Assembly: GCA_938029215.1 (NCBI GenBank)
Contig: CALHFG010000022.1
Location: 1 to 64,000, forward strand
DNA length: 64,000 nt
Origin: an uncultured Acidimicrobiales bacterium
GTDB taxonomy: Bacteria > Actinomycetota > Acidimicrobiia > Acidimicrobiales > SZUA-35
Direction: 5' to 3'
This document shows positions 26,329 to 35,514 of this stretch, one piece after another; position 1 is the first letter of the stretch; every line of letters starts with the position of its first letter. The notes under the pieces are model-generated. The model was not told where the DNA came from and searched no databases. It was given only the letters and a program-made list of their open reading frames with translations. A program made the translations under genes and the position numbers.

Positions 26329-27663
26329 CTAGCTGGCGTTGAAGTCGACGATCGCATTGCCGAACGGGTCGTTGTCGCCATTCATGGCCTTGGTCCACGC
26401 TCGGGCGACATAGTTGCCTGCCGGAAGGGCTCGTCCGCCGTTGCGGTAGTTCCAAACCGTTACTTGGTCGCCTCGATCCTTCACTTCCACACGGTTCAGG
26501 AAGAACTTGCTTTGCAACGCCCGGGTGGTCTCGTTCCAATAGCGATTGGTGTCGGCGTTTCGGATCACGAGATTGACGTGGCTCACGCCCTTGCCGGCGG
26601 TTGCCCAGCCCTCGATGAGGGGCGTCTTGCCCGTTCGTTGACCTGGCGTCGGTGAGGTGATGATGGTCGTGGGGCCAGCCTTGTTGACCGACGGTATGCC
26701 GCCGGCGGGAGGATTGGCGGGCGGCACGGGAGCGGGTGGAGGATTTCCGCCATCTTTGACGATGTCGACGCGATCCAGGATTACTCCATCGGCATCGATC
26801 ATTTCGATTGTCATCGCGGTGGGCGTGGCCTTACCGCGCAGCGCTCCATAGCGCAGCAGATGCAATGACTTGCGGTCCGGGTGGGTCCAAGGAGCGCCTC
26901 TATTGAGCCCCGCACCGCCAGTGCCGGTGATGATGTACGGGATGTTGCCGATCTTTAGGCGCTCATAGACGTGGTGGTGGCCCGAGAAGACTGCGTCGAT
27001 TCCCCACTGCTCGAAGGGCCAGCGGAACGCGTTGAACTGGCCGAAGCTTCCGTAACCGCCAAAGTGGTGAGTCACGATCTTCCACGGGGCATCCGAGGCT
27101 GCTGCTGCGGTTCGCAGCCATTGGGCCTGCTTAGAGTCAACCTTGTTACCGTCAGGCTCAAGGTAGTAATCGTCCAGAACGAACAGGTGAACGTTTCCTT
27201 TGCGGACGTCGTAGTACCGACCATTCCCGGGCAGTTTGAAATAGTCATTCCACGCCCCGAAGCAGCCGTTGATGTCGCATGCGAGCATCGGCGTGCCCGG
27301 GTGGCCCCAGTCGTGGTTGCCGAGCGCGGGAAAGAAGGTGCGATTGTCGATGAACTGCCCGTAGAAATTGCCGACCTTGGCCTGCAGGACCTCGGTGGTC
27401 TGTGCGTTGACACCCGTGTACACGTTGTCTCCGGTGGTGGCGACAAAATCAGGGTTCCAGCTGCGGATCAGATTGGCCACCCGACCCTCGGGTCCATTGT
27501 TCTTTCCGTAGTCACCCACGACACCGAAAACGGTCTGGGACTGTGCTCCCACCAGCTGGGGAGCTTGAGTGAGGAGCGTTGCGCCAGCAGCAAGGCCAGC
27601 AGCCCGCTGAAGGAAGACGCGCCGTGTGGAGCGTTCGGACGTGGTTGTGCTTGTTTGCTTCAT
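26329..27663 (-). CDS. Tat-exported metallophosphoesterase with C-terminal beta domain
   Basis: Tat-like N-terminus 'STRRVFLQRAAGLAAG'; metal motifs 'GDYGKN', 'TGDNVY', 'LGNHDWGH', 'VTHHFGGYG', 'SGHHHVYE'. Confidence 0.9.
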   Translation of the reverse strand: MKQTSTTTSERSTRRVFLQRAAGLAAGATLLTQAPQLVGAQSQTVFGVVGDYGKNNGPEGRVANLIRSWNPDFVATTGDNVYTGVNAQTTEVLQAKVGNFYGQFIDNRTFFPALGNHDWGHPGTPMLACDINGCFGAWNDYFKLPGNGRYYDVRKGNVHLFVLDDYYLEPDGNKVDSKQAQWLRTAAAASDAPWKIVTHHFGGYGSFGQFNAFRWPFEQWGIDAVFSGHHHVYERLKIGNIPYIITGTGGAGLNRGAPWTHPDRKSLHLLRYGALRGKATPTAMTIEMIDADGVILDRVDIVKDGGNPPPAPVPPANPPAGGIPSVNKAGPTTIITSPTPGQRTGKTPLIEGWATAGKGVSHVNLVIRNADTNRYWNETTRALQSKFFLNRVEVKDRGDQVTVWNYRNGGRALPAGNYVARAWTKAMNGDNDPFGNAIVDFNAS

Positions 27664-27834
27664 GTTCCCACCGTTTGGTATGCATCGCCCGAAGGCACCG
27701 CACAGGGTAATCAAAGAATACGTTCAGTGACACTCTAAGGTTGGGGTTTGTTTGTGCGGCTACTTGCACGGGCGAGTCGTGTGGTTGTTGCCTTCTCGCC
27801 TACTGCTATCGATACAGCGGCCGATAGTGCAATC

Positions 27835-29565
27835 ATGGTGCGCGTGCGTCGGATGGTTCGAAGAAGCCTGATCATTGCTGTTCTCAGCATGTTGTTTGCG
27901 ACCGCTCTGGCAGCTCCTGATGCGCTGGCTGAACCCGACCCACCGGCAACGTTCCAGGCCGAGACCGATCAGCCGGTAGATCACCGCACCCGCGGCATGA
28001 GCGCATCGGCCCGCCTGTTCGGTGCCGACAGCGAAGAGCTTTTGGTCGGTCACGCCGATGTGCTTCGTTTGTATTGGGCGTTCTTTAACCGCGACCCCGA
28101 TAGCGATGGTGCCAACTATTGGATCGCTCAGTTCGACGAGGGAGCCACCCTCGACGACATCGCGTTCTCGTTCGCGGGCTCCGAGGAGTTCACCAACACC
28201 TACGGCGACACGGTCGATCGGCAGTTCGTCAAGATTGTCTACCGCAACGTCCTCGGGCGCTCTCCCGACACCGAGGGATTCAACTACTGGGTGGGTCTCC
28301 TGGCCGAGCCAGCGGTTTCACGGGTGGACGTTGTTCGATGGATTTCCGCTAGCTCAGAGTTCATCGGTGCACATCCCTATCGTCGGCCGTCGGTGGCGGA
28401 GGCCCTCGTCGGCTCCCCGGAAATGGCTGTCGCTGTCGACGTTCTGGAGTCCCTTGCCGCTCAGCGTCCAACCGCCGGCCTGCCCGCTGACCGCTCGGCC
28501 GAGTTGATGGCCGCCGTTGATCGGGTGCAAAAACGGTTCGGGCGGTTTAGCTCGGTGACTCCGCTGGAGGACTGTGAACGTTCCGATCGGACGGCCACGT
28601 GTGCGGTTGCGATGACAGAGGTCGACCTTGGTCAAGATCTCCTGGTTTCGGTTGTCGGGGGTCAAGTTGTGGCAATCGACGAAGCTCAAGACCGCCGTAT
28701 GTGGGCCGACGACGCGGTCCGGACCGCTGTCACCGGACGCAGCGTATTTGGGTCGCGAACATTGCCCAGTGCTGACCGCCAGTGGATCGAGGCCGGGACT
28801 CGCAGAATTTCGTCAGCTATCGGCACCGTGGGGCGGGTTCGTGTGAGCGCAGGTGAGTGCAACCTCAGCTCAATTCCGGGCAAGACCCCAGATGCGGAGG
28901 CCATCGACCGGGTTGGTTGTGCCTATCTGGCATCGGGCCCCACCTACCAGGTGGAGCTCGAAGCGGTTTCACACGATGGAGTATTCGCCGGGCTTCATGT
29001 GGTTGTGCCTCGTCGGTACACCGAAACGGGCTTTGGCCCGTATGCCACCGTCGGCTCGGGATCGAGCCAAGTGACCCTTCATCACCCGGCCAACCGGGTG
29101 GAACGGATCGGATTTCACGAGTCGGGCCACGACGGCTCCCAGCAACAGAACGCGCTGCCCACCGATGCGGTCGTGATGACGATGGAGACCCGCAACCGAG
29201 GAAACCAATCTCGCTCTGCGGCCGATATCGCCGTCCACCCGACAGACATCATTCGGGCACCGGTAACCGGAACGGTGTTGCGGGCCGGCACCTACACGCT
29301 GTACTGCCGTCATACGGACCACTTTCTGGTGATCGAGCCTGACAGTCGGCCTGGATATCAGGTGAAGGTGCTGCACTTCGAAGGTCTGTCGGTGGCCAAG
29401 GGCGACCGGGTGGTAGCGGGCAAGACCCAGGTGGGGACACACGTGCGCAAGCTGCCCTTCGAATCGCAGATCGACAAGTCCACCGCAGACCCCTCAAACG
29501 GACACATTCACATCGAGGTCGTTGACCCGAGCATTCCGGACCGTCCCTCCGGTGGCGGATGCTAG
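27835..29565 (+). CDS. Secreted DUF4214 protein with C-terminal LytM/M23-like domain
   Basis: Signal peptide; 'LYWAFFNRDPDSDGANYWIAQFDEGATLDDIAFSFAGSEEF' and 'VYRNVLGRSPDTEGFNYWVGLL' (DUF4214); C-term 'DIIRAPVTGTVLRAG...VLHFEGLSVAKGDRVVAGKTQVGT...GHIHIEVVD' (M23-like). Confidence 0.75.
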   Translation: MVRVRRMVRRSLIIAVLSMLFATALAAPDALAEPDPPATFQAETDQPVDHRTRGMSASARLFGADSEELLVGHADVLRLYWAFFNRDPDSDGANYWIAQFDEGATLDDIAFSFAGSEEFTNTYGDTVDRQFVKIVYRNVLGRSPDTEGFNYWVGLLAEPAVSRVDVVRWISASSEFIGAHPYRRPSVAEALVGSPEMAVAVDVLESLAAQRPTAGLPADRSAELMAAVDRVQKRFGRFSSVTPLEDCERSDRTATCAVAMTEVDLGQDLLVSVVGGQVVAIDEAQDRRMWADDAVRTAVTGRSVFGSRTLPSADRQWIEAGTRRISSAIGTVGRVRVSAGECNLSSIPGKTPDAEAIDRVGCAYLASGPTYQVELEAVSHDGVFAGLHVVVPRRYTETGFGPYATVGSGSSQVTLHHPANRVERIGFHESGHDGSQQQNALPTDAVVMTMETRNRGNQSRSAADIAVHPTDIIRAPVTGTVLRAGTYTLYCRHTDHFLVIEPDSRPGYQVKVLHFEGLSVAKGDRVVAGKTQVGTHVRKLPFESQIDKSTADPSNGHIHIEVVDPSIPDRPSGGGC

Positions 29566-29590
29566 GACGCGGAATCGGCCGAAGGGGTCG

Positions 29591-31411
29591 ATGTCGCCGC
29601 TATCATGGTCGATTCTCGTGAACCCTCTCGATTCAGCTTCGTATCCATCAGAGCAGTCCTCGGCGGACAAAATAACAGTGGCAGAGACCCTCGAAGGGCC
29701 CTTTCTCTACCGGTGGCAGGTCGACGCGCTCTCTAGCTGGCTGCGTTGCGGACGCCAAGGAGTCATCGAAGCCGTTACCGGATCGGGCAAAACCAATGTC
29801 GCGATCGCAGCGGCCGAGGATGCCATCCGGCGGGGCCTGTTCGTCCTTGTGGTCGTGCCCAGCCGGGTACTCATGGAGCAATGGAGCGAGCGCCTCGGTG
29901 CGGCGATGCCCGAGCTCACCATCGGACGGCTTGGTGACAGTGGTACCGACCGACCGCCCGACTGTGACATCTTGGTCACCACTCGGCACAGCGGGGCGAG
30001 CCGTCGGCCGGTGCCGCCCGATGGGAAACAGGGTCTGCTGATCGCAGACGAGTGTCACGGTTTCGGTGGCAAGGTACTCCGCAAGAGCCTGATGAAGGAA
30101 TACACCGAGCGCCTCGGGCTTACGGCCACGCTGCAGCGGTCAGACGACGCCGTCGACACGCTTCTTCTTCCCTACTTCGGCGGTATCTGCTACCGCTACG
30201 GATTTGGTGAAGCTATCGCTGACGGCGTGTGTGCCCAGCCCCGGGTGGCATTTGTTGCCGTGCCCCTCACCGACTCTGAGCGAGCCGACTACATCGCCAC
30301 CGAACAGACCCTGGTCGACTCGCGCCGAGTCCTGCGGGGTATCAAGGACATGCCGCAACAGCCCTTCGGTGCGTTCCTCGCTGCCGTTCAGTACCTGGCG
30401 GCGAACGACGGTGGCCCGCATGGAAAGGCTGCACACGATTACCTCGACGCGTTCGGCAACCGGCGCGAGATCGTGGCCAATAGCCAAGCCAAGTACGAAG
30501 CACTCGGGATCTTCGCAGATCCCATCAACGACAGCGATGGCTCGCTGCTGTTCACCGAGACGGTTCGAGCCGCTAACCATGCGATCAATCGGCTCGATCC
30601 CCACACAACGATTGAAATCATCACGGGCGAGACGCCCCGTCGTGAACGAGAGCAAATCCTCAGCGACTTCCGTGAGCAACGGCTTCGAGCCGTAGCGGCG
30701 CCCAAGGTGCTCGACGAAGGTGTTGATGTTCCCGACGCAAACCTTGGCATTGTGGTGAGCGCAAGTCGCACTCGCCGTCAGATGATCCAGCGAATGGGTC
30801 GAATCCTCCGCCGCAAGAAGGAGGGGTCCGGCGCTCGCTTCGTGATCATCTTTGCCAGCGACACCATGGAAGATCCGACCGCGGGCGCAGATGCCGACGG
30901 CTTCGTGGGTGAGATTCAGGAAATCGCCGAAGACGCTCGGGTGTTCTCTCCCGATACCTATCCCGACATCGCTCCGTTCCTCGACTTCTCTGGGCCCGAG
31001 AAGGTCAATGAGCCAAACCGAATCGGACCGCTGTCACCAACGCAGGACCTTCTCGAGGCGTTTCAGTTGGCGGACCCGGGCGAGCGGTACGCACTGGCAC
31101 ACTTCGTGCCGTGGAACGAGGACTACACCGAGAGCTTCGCCGAGCTTATTCCTGCCGACGAGACCTTCGCCGCCCTTCCCGAGGAGCGCCGTCCGTATCG
31201 TGAACTCGATCTCACGAACCTGCCTGAGGTTCTCCAGCCCAAGAAACGCAAAAAGGAAAAGAAGCTCTCCACTGGCGAAGCACCACTTCGAATGGTGCAG
31301 ACTTCGGACGGATTTGCCTTGCAGTGCCTTGGTTGCGGAACGCTCTCAGAGAGCACCCCGTTCAAATTCAAGGTGATGGAGCAGACCGTGCAGTGTGATT
31401 GCCAGGGTTGA
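29591..31411 (+). CDS. SF2 DEAD/DEAH (XPB/Rad25-like) helicase with C-terminal Cys cluster
   Basis: 'GSGKTNVAIAAAEDAI', 'LLIADECHGFGG', 'LGLTATLQRSDD', 'VDVPDANLGIVVSASRTRRQMIQRMGRILRRK'; C-term 'LQCLGCG...VQCDCQG'. Confidence 0.88.
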   Translation: MSPLSWSILVNPLDSASYPSEQSSADKITVAETLEGPFLYRWQVDALSSWLRCGRQGVIEAVTGSGKTNVAIAAAEDAIRRGLFVLVVVPSRVLMEQWSERLGAAMPELTIGRLGDSGTDRPPDCDILVTTRHSGASRRPVPPDGKQGLLIADECHGFGGKVLRKSLMKEYTERLGLTATLQRSDDAVDTLLLPYFGGICYRYGFGEAIADGVCAQPRVAFVAVPLTDSERADYIATEQTLVDSRRVLRGIKDMPQQPFGAFLAAVQYLAANDGGPHGKAAHDYLDAFGNRREIVANSQAKYEALGIFADPINDSDGSLLFTETVRAANHAINRLDPHTTIEIITGETPRREREQILSDFREQRLRAVAAPKVLDEGVDVPDANLGIVVSASRTRRQMIQRMGRILRRKKEGSGARFVIIFASDTMEDPTAGADADGFVGEIQEIAEDARVFSPDTYPDIAPFLDFSGPEKVNEPNRIGPLSPTQDLLEAFQLADPGERYALAHFVPWNEDYTESFAELIPADETFAALPEERRPYRELDLTNLPEVLQPKKRKKEKKLSTGEAPLRMVQTSDGFALQCLGCGTLSESTPFKFKVMEQTVQCDCQG

Positions 31412-31430
31412 CGGACCTGTCTGGGGCGTG

Positions 31431-31886
31431 TCAGATGAGGCTGAGCGAGTAGGTCACGTTGGCGATCGCCTCTGGCCTCGTCATGTTCGGCTCAGTTCCC
31501 GCTTCGGCGCTCGCCATGGTCACCCGGCACACTGCGAGTGACCGACCCAGTTTCACCAGATCACAGTCAACTACCACGGTCGGACCGACGGGACGTCGCA
31601 GAAACTCGATCGAAAGGCTGGTGGTGACGGCCAACGCCGCATCGCCAAGATGAGCCAGAATGATCGAGTAGGAAGCTGTGTCTGCGAGATGCATGAGCGT
31701 CGGGCCGCTCACCGTTCCGCCCGGGCGTAGGTCCTCCTCTTTCACCGGGTGTCGGAGCCGGCAGAACGACGGCTCTAACCGCTCGAGGCGTTCGGGGGAG
31801 AATCGGTCGGCCGCATCGGGCCAAACCGAGAGCATGAACGCGTGAAGGTCGCGAGCGTTGAACACCAGTTCATCAGGTCCAGCCAT
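31431..31886 (-). CDS. PaaI-family (hotdog) thioesterase
   Basis: 'EEDLRPGGTVSGPTLMHLADTASYSIILAHLGDAALAVTTSLSIEFLRRP'. Confidence 0.8.
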   Translation of the reverse strand: MAGPDELVFNARDLHAFMLSVWPDAADRFSPERLERLEPSFCRLRHPVKEEDLRPGGTVSGPTLMHLADTASYSIILAHLGDAALAVTTSLSIEFLRRPVGPTVVVDCDLVKLGRSLAVCRVTMASAEAGTEPNMTRPEAIANVTYSLSLI

Positions 31887-31941
31887 CGACGCACACTAGT
31901 CCGATGCTCTGCCTGGGCGGAAAGAGCGTTATGACAGCCTT

Positions 31942-31961
31942 GTTACCTACCCGAAGGTAAC
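31942..31961. promoter_or_regulatory. Perfect 7-bp inverted repeat in divergent promoter region (candidate operator)
   Basis: GTTACCT-ACCCGA-AGGTAAC between the thioesterase (-) start and the pyruvate kinase (+) start. Confidence 0.35.
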
Positions 31962-32009
31962 CAACGCGAATGTCGCGTGTTCGACTGGATCCCGCCTAGC
32001 GTTTCTTGC

Positions 32010-33437
32010 ATGAATCGCCGAACAAAGATCATTGCGTCCATCGGACCTGCCTCCGACGACGAGGCAACGCTGAAGGACATGATTGAGGCGGGCATGGACG
32101 TTGCCCGAATCAACCTCTCGCACGGCACGCTCGAAGACGGCCTTGAGCGGTACCGCCGTATTCGCACCGTGGCCGAGACCAGCGGCAAGAACGTTGCGAT
32201 CATGGCCGACCTGCCCGGCCCCAAGGTTCGGCTCGGACTCTTTGAAGAGAAGCGGCATTTGGGCACCGGCGAGGAGGTGTACCTCACCCCTGGCACGGGT
32301 CCGTCGGTGAAGGACACCCTGACCGTCGACTACCCATCGTTGCTGCAAGACATCCATCTGGGCGACAAGCTCATCGTCGGTGACGGATCGGTCATTTTCC
32401 GGATCACCGGATCCAAAGGCGACCGTCTCGTTGCGAATGTGGAATACGGCGGCAGTGTCATGGGGAAGCCCGGCCTGCATATTCCGTCGGAACGGCTGAA
32501 GATCGCCACCCCAACAAACGAAGATCTTCGCCTTCTCGACGCGTTCGTTACCGCCGGCATCGACATGGTCGCACTCAGTTTTGTGCGCTCGGCTCACGAT
32601 GTTCGCCGAGTTGGCACCGAACCAGCACCCCGGGGACCGTTGATCGTGGCAAAGATCGAAACCAAGGCCGCAGTCGAGAACCTTGACGGGATCATCCTGG
32701 CCTCCGGAGCTGTCATGGTGGCCCGAGGCGACCTCGGGGCAGAGTGTTCGCTGCACGAACTGCCGCATCTTCAGAAAGACATTATCGCCCGATGCATTGC
32801 GCTGGGCCGCCCCGCAATCACTGCTACCCAGATGCTTGAATCGATGATCTCGGCTCCGGCACCCACCAGGGCCGAAGCATCCGATGTTGCCAATGCAGTC
32901 TTTGACGGAACTTCTGCGGTGATGCTGTCGGCGGAGACCGCCGTCGGTCAAGACCCCGCGAACGTCATTGCCACCATGGCCCAGATCGCCCAGCGGGCAG
33001 ACGAGGAGTTCGACTACGAAGGTTGGGCTCACCAGATCAAACGCGACCGCCTGATCGAGCCGCAGTCGGTCGACTCCGCAGTCACCGATGTGATGACGAT
33101 GGCCACCTGGCGCGCCGCCATGGAGATGGGGGTCAAGACAATCATCTGCATCTCCCGCAGCGGGTTTACCGTCCGCGCCATCGCTCGGTTCCGCCCCAAG
33201 GCCCAGATCCTCGGTTTCAGTCCGGAGGAGCGCACCGTAAAGCAACTGGCGATGAGCTGGGGGGCAACCCCCATCAAGATCGACCGGATCGAGAGCAACG
33301 ACGAGTCCGTTGCCAACGTGCTGGCCATCGCAAAGGACCAGGGACACGTTCGATCCGGTGACGTCGTCGCAGTCTTGGGCGGGTCCAGCGCCACGATTGG
33401 CGCAACAGACACACTCCGTATGGTGCGCTGTCCATAA
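32010..33437 (+). CDS. pyk: Pyruvate kinase
   Basis: 'RRTKIIASIGPASDDEATLKDMIEAGMDVARINLSHG', 'MVARGDLGAECSLHELPHLQKDIIARC', 'PAITATQMLESMI'. Confidence 0.96.
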   Translation: MNRRTKIIASIGPASDDEATLKDMIEAGMDVARINLSHGTLEDGLERYRRIRTVAETSGKNVAIMADLPGPKVRLGLFEEKRHLGTGEEVYLTPGTGPSVKDTLTVDYPSLLQDIHLGDKLIVGDGSVIFRITGSKGDRLVANVEYGGSVMGKPGLHIPSERLKIATPTNEDLRLLDAFVTAGIDMVALSFVRSAHDVRRVGTEPAPRGPLIVAKIETKAAVENLDGIILASGAVMVARGDLGAECSLHELPHLQKDIIARCIALGRPAITATQMLESMISAPAPTRAEASDVANAVFDGTSAVMLSAETAVGQDPANVIATMAQIAQRADEEFDYEGWAHQIKRDRLIEPQSVDSAVTDVMTMATWRAAMEMGVKTIICISRSGFTVRAIARFRPKAQILGFSPEERTVKQLAMSWGATPIKIDRIESNDESVANVLAIAKDQGHVRSGDVVAVLGGSSATIGATDTLRMVRCP

Positions 33438-33500
33438 GTCACCATTTGCGGTGTGCCGCCCGACCCGTAACCATCGGGTCGAGAAGTAAGATCGTGGGTG

Positions 33501-34445
33501 ATGGCACCCATATCGAAGCGGTTCAGTTCTGGGTTCGGTCGTCGCGGGCTTTTGCGAGATCGTCTTGCTGAGGCGCGTAGCCGCTACAAGGGCGACGACG
33601 ACAAGGTTGCCTGGATTCTGAGTGGAGGTGGGGTTCTCGGTTCGGTTCAGGTGGGAATGATTCGGGCGCTCCACGAGGCCGATATTCGGCCCGACATCAT
33701 TACCGGCTGTTCGGTCGGCGGGATCAATGGAGCTGCGTACGCCGCCGACCCAACATCGGCCGGAGTCGATCGTCTGGTTCGGCTTTGGAGCAACCTGGCC
33801 GACGGAAACCCCGAGCTGATGCCGAAGAGTTTGCTGCCACTCATGGCCCAGATGGCGATGAAGAAGGAGAGCATTCACGACCCGCAACTGCTCGAAGACC
33901 TGTTGCGTGAAGAGCTCCCGGCCCGCACGTTCTCTGAACTGTTGGTGCCGTTCGCCTGTGTGGCCACCGATGCTCATCAGGCCTCGGCGCACTGGTTCGA
34001 GACCGGTCCGCTCATCCCGGCACTGATGGCATCAGCAGCCTTGCCAGCGGTCTACCCACCGGTGGCCGTAGATGGCAAACTGCTGTACGACGGCGGCGTC
34101 GTGAACGAGCTTCCGCTGGATTGGGCGGTGGCTAACGGAGCACGGACCCTCTACATTCTGCAGGTTGGCCATCTCGACCCTCGGCCGCTGCAGCCGGAAA
34201 AGCCCTTTGACTCGTTGATGCATGCGTACTGGACCGCTCGGGTGCAACGGGTCGAGGAAGATCTCGCGGAGATATCCGATGGATGCGAGATCATCCGTTT
34301 GCCGGCAGGCGGCTCGCCTCGTGTTCGGTTTGACGACTACAGCCAGGGTCGAGAGCTGATGAGCGCTGCGTATGAAGCGACCCGAACCTTCCTGCAGACC
34401 GGGCAGGCCGAGGACCCCTCGGTCGGACCTACGTCGAGCTTCTAG
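33501..34445 (+). CDS. Patatin-like phospholipase
   Basis: 'LSGGGVLGSVQVGMIRALHEADIRPDIITGCSVGGINGAAYA' (GxSxG) and 'DGGVVNELPLDWA' (DGG). Confidence 0.9.
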   Translation: MAPISKRFSSGFGRRGLLRDRLAEARSRYKGDDDKVAWILSGGGVLGSVQVGMIRALHEADIRPDIITGCSVGGINGAAYAADPTSAGVDRLVRLWSNLADGNPELMPKSLLPLMAQMAMKKESIHDPQLLEDLLREELPARTFSELLVPFACVATDAHQASAHWFETGPLIPALMASAALPAVYPPVAVDGKLLYDGGVVNELPLDWAVANGARTLYILQVGHLDPRPLQPEKPFDSLMHAYWTARVQRVEEDLAEISDGCEIIRLPAGGSPRVRFDDYSQGRELMSAAYEATRTFLQTGQAEDPSVGPTSSF

Positions 34446-34482
34446 GGAACGCCACGTCCGGTCCGCCGGTACGATCGGCCCT

Positions 34483-34923
34483 GTGACAAATCTCAACTTG
34501 GGGACCAGCGGTCCACCCGAAACTGTTCTGCCTCAGGTGATCGTCGAGATCACCTCGCGGCTCGATGAGGCACTCGCTCTCGCCGACGTCGACGAGCGGC
34601 GAGAAGCGATTTCTTCCATCGTGGCCGATCATCCCCGTTACCTCGATGGATGGGCTCGTCTCGGAGAGCTGGGTCGACACCCCATTGAGCGATACGCAGC
34701 GTTCCGGGTCGGCTATCACCGCGGTCTCGACACCCTACGCCAGAACGGATGGCGCGGTTCCGGCTATGTGCGCTGGGAACATCGGACCAACCAAGGATTC
34801 CTCCGGGCTCTCCACGGGTTGCACACCGCGGCGATCGAAATCGGTGAGGCCGACGAGGCGGAACGCACCGCGGTGTTCTTACGCCAACTGGATCCGGCAT
34901 GGCCCCCGTCCGAGCTGGGCTGA
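34483..34923 (+). CDS. DUF3151-like actinobacterial protein
   Basis: GTG start; 'YAAFRVGYHRGLDTLRQNGWRGSGYVRWEHRTNQGFLRALHGLHTAAIEIGE' resembles DUF3151. Confidence 0.7.
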   Translation: MTNLNLGTSGPPETVLPQVIVEITSRLDEALALADVDERREAISSIVADHPRYLDGWARLGELGRHPIERYAAFRVGYHRGLDTLRQNGWRGSGYVRWEHRTNQGFLRALHGLHTAAIEIGEADEAERTAVFLRQLDPAWPPSELG

Positions 34924-35504
34924 GCCGTCGACCACCGGTAGCCGGGGCGGTCCTCGCTGGGGGAGCGTCGCGCCGTTTTGGCAGCGATAAGGCACGTGCA
35001 GAAACCCCGTGGGGACCGTTGGCTGGGGTAGCGATCGCCGCCCTTCGTGAAGCTGGCCTGGACCCGGTGGTGCTGTTGGGTGGGTCGGGGGAGCTCTCGG
35101 CTCAGCTTGCTGTTCCTGTGGTTCCTGACCGTCTGCCGGGAGAGGGGCCCCTGGCGGCACTTAGTACCGCTCTGTCGTGGGCATCCGGGGTCAGCCGAGT
35201 CCTGGTGATTCCGTGTGACATGCCTGGGATCACCGCTGGAGTCCTTCGCTCCCTACTCGTTGCAGGAGATAACGCCACCGCGTCGGTCGCCTCGTTGGAT
35301 GGCCAACCGCATCCGATCATCGGCTGTTGGCCAACATCACGCGCCGGTGCCGTTCTGGCGCTCGTGCGGTCGGGTGAACGGCGAATGAATGCGGCGCTAG
35401 AGACCGGCCCGTTTGTCCTTGTCGACGTGCCATCGAAGCTCGTGGCCGATGCCGATGACCCCGCGGAACTGGAACGTCTGCTCAATCCGGACGGTCCGGC
35501 CTAG
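34899..35504 (+). CDS. mobA: Molybdenum cofactor guanylyltransferase (MobA-like)
   Basis: 'VAGAVLAGGASRRFGSDKA', 'VVPDRLPGEGPLAALSTAL', 'VLVIPCDMPGI'. Confidence 0.85.
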   Translation: MAPVRAGLSRRPPVAGAVLAGGASRRFGSDKARAETPWGPLAGVAIAALREAGLDPVVLLGGSGELSAQLAVPVVPDRLPGEGPLAALSTALSWASGVSRVLVIPCDMPGITAGVLRSLLVAGDNATASVASLDGQPHPIIGCWPTSRAGAVLALVRSGERRMNAALETGPFVLVDVPSKLVADADDPAELERLLNPDGPA

Positions 35505-35514
35505 AATAGGGATC

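Noticed and set aside
33461-33481. CGACCCG-TAACCAT-CGGGTCG hairpin after pyruvate kinase as a terminator
   Set aside because: Stem is only 7 bp without a T-tract and lies close to the patatin start; left uncalled.
31947-33992. 681-aa minus-strand ORF across pyruvate kinase and patatin genes
   Set aside because: Shadow ORF; both plus-strand genes have unambiguous family motifs.
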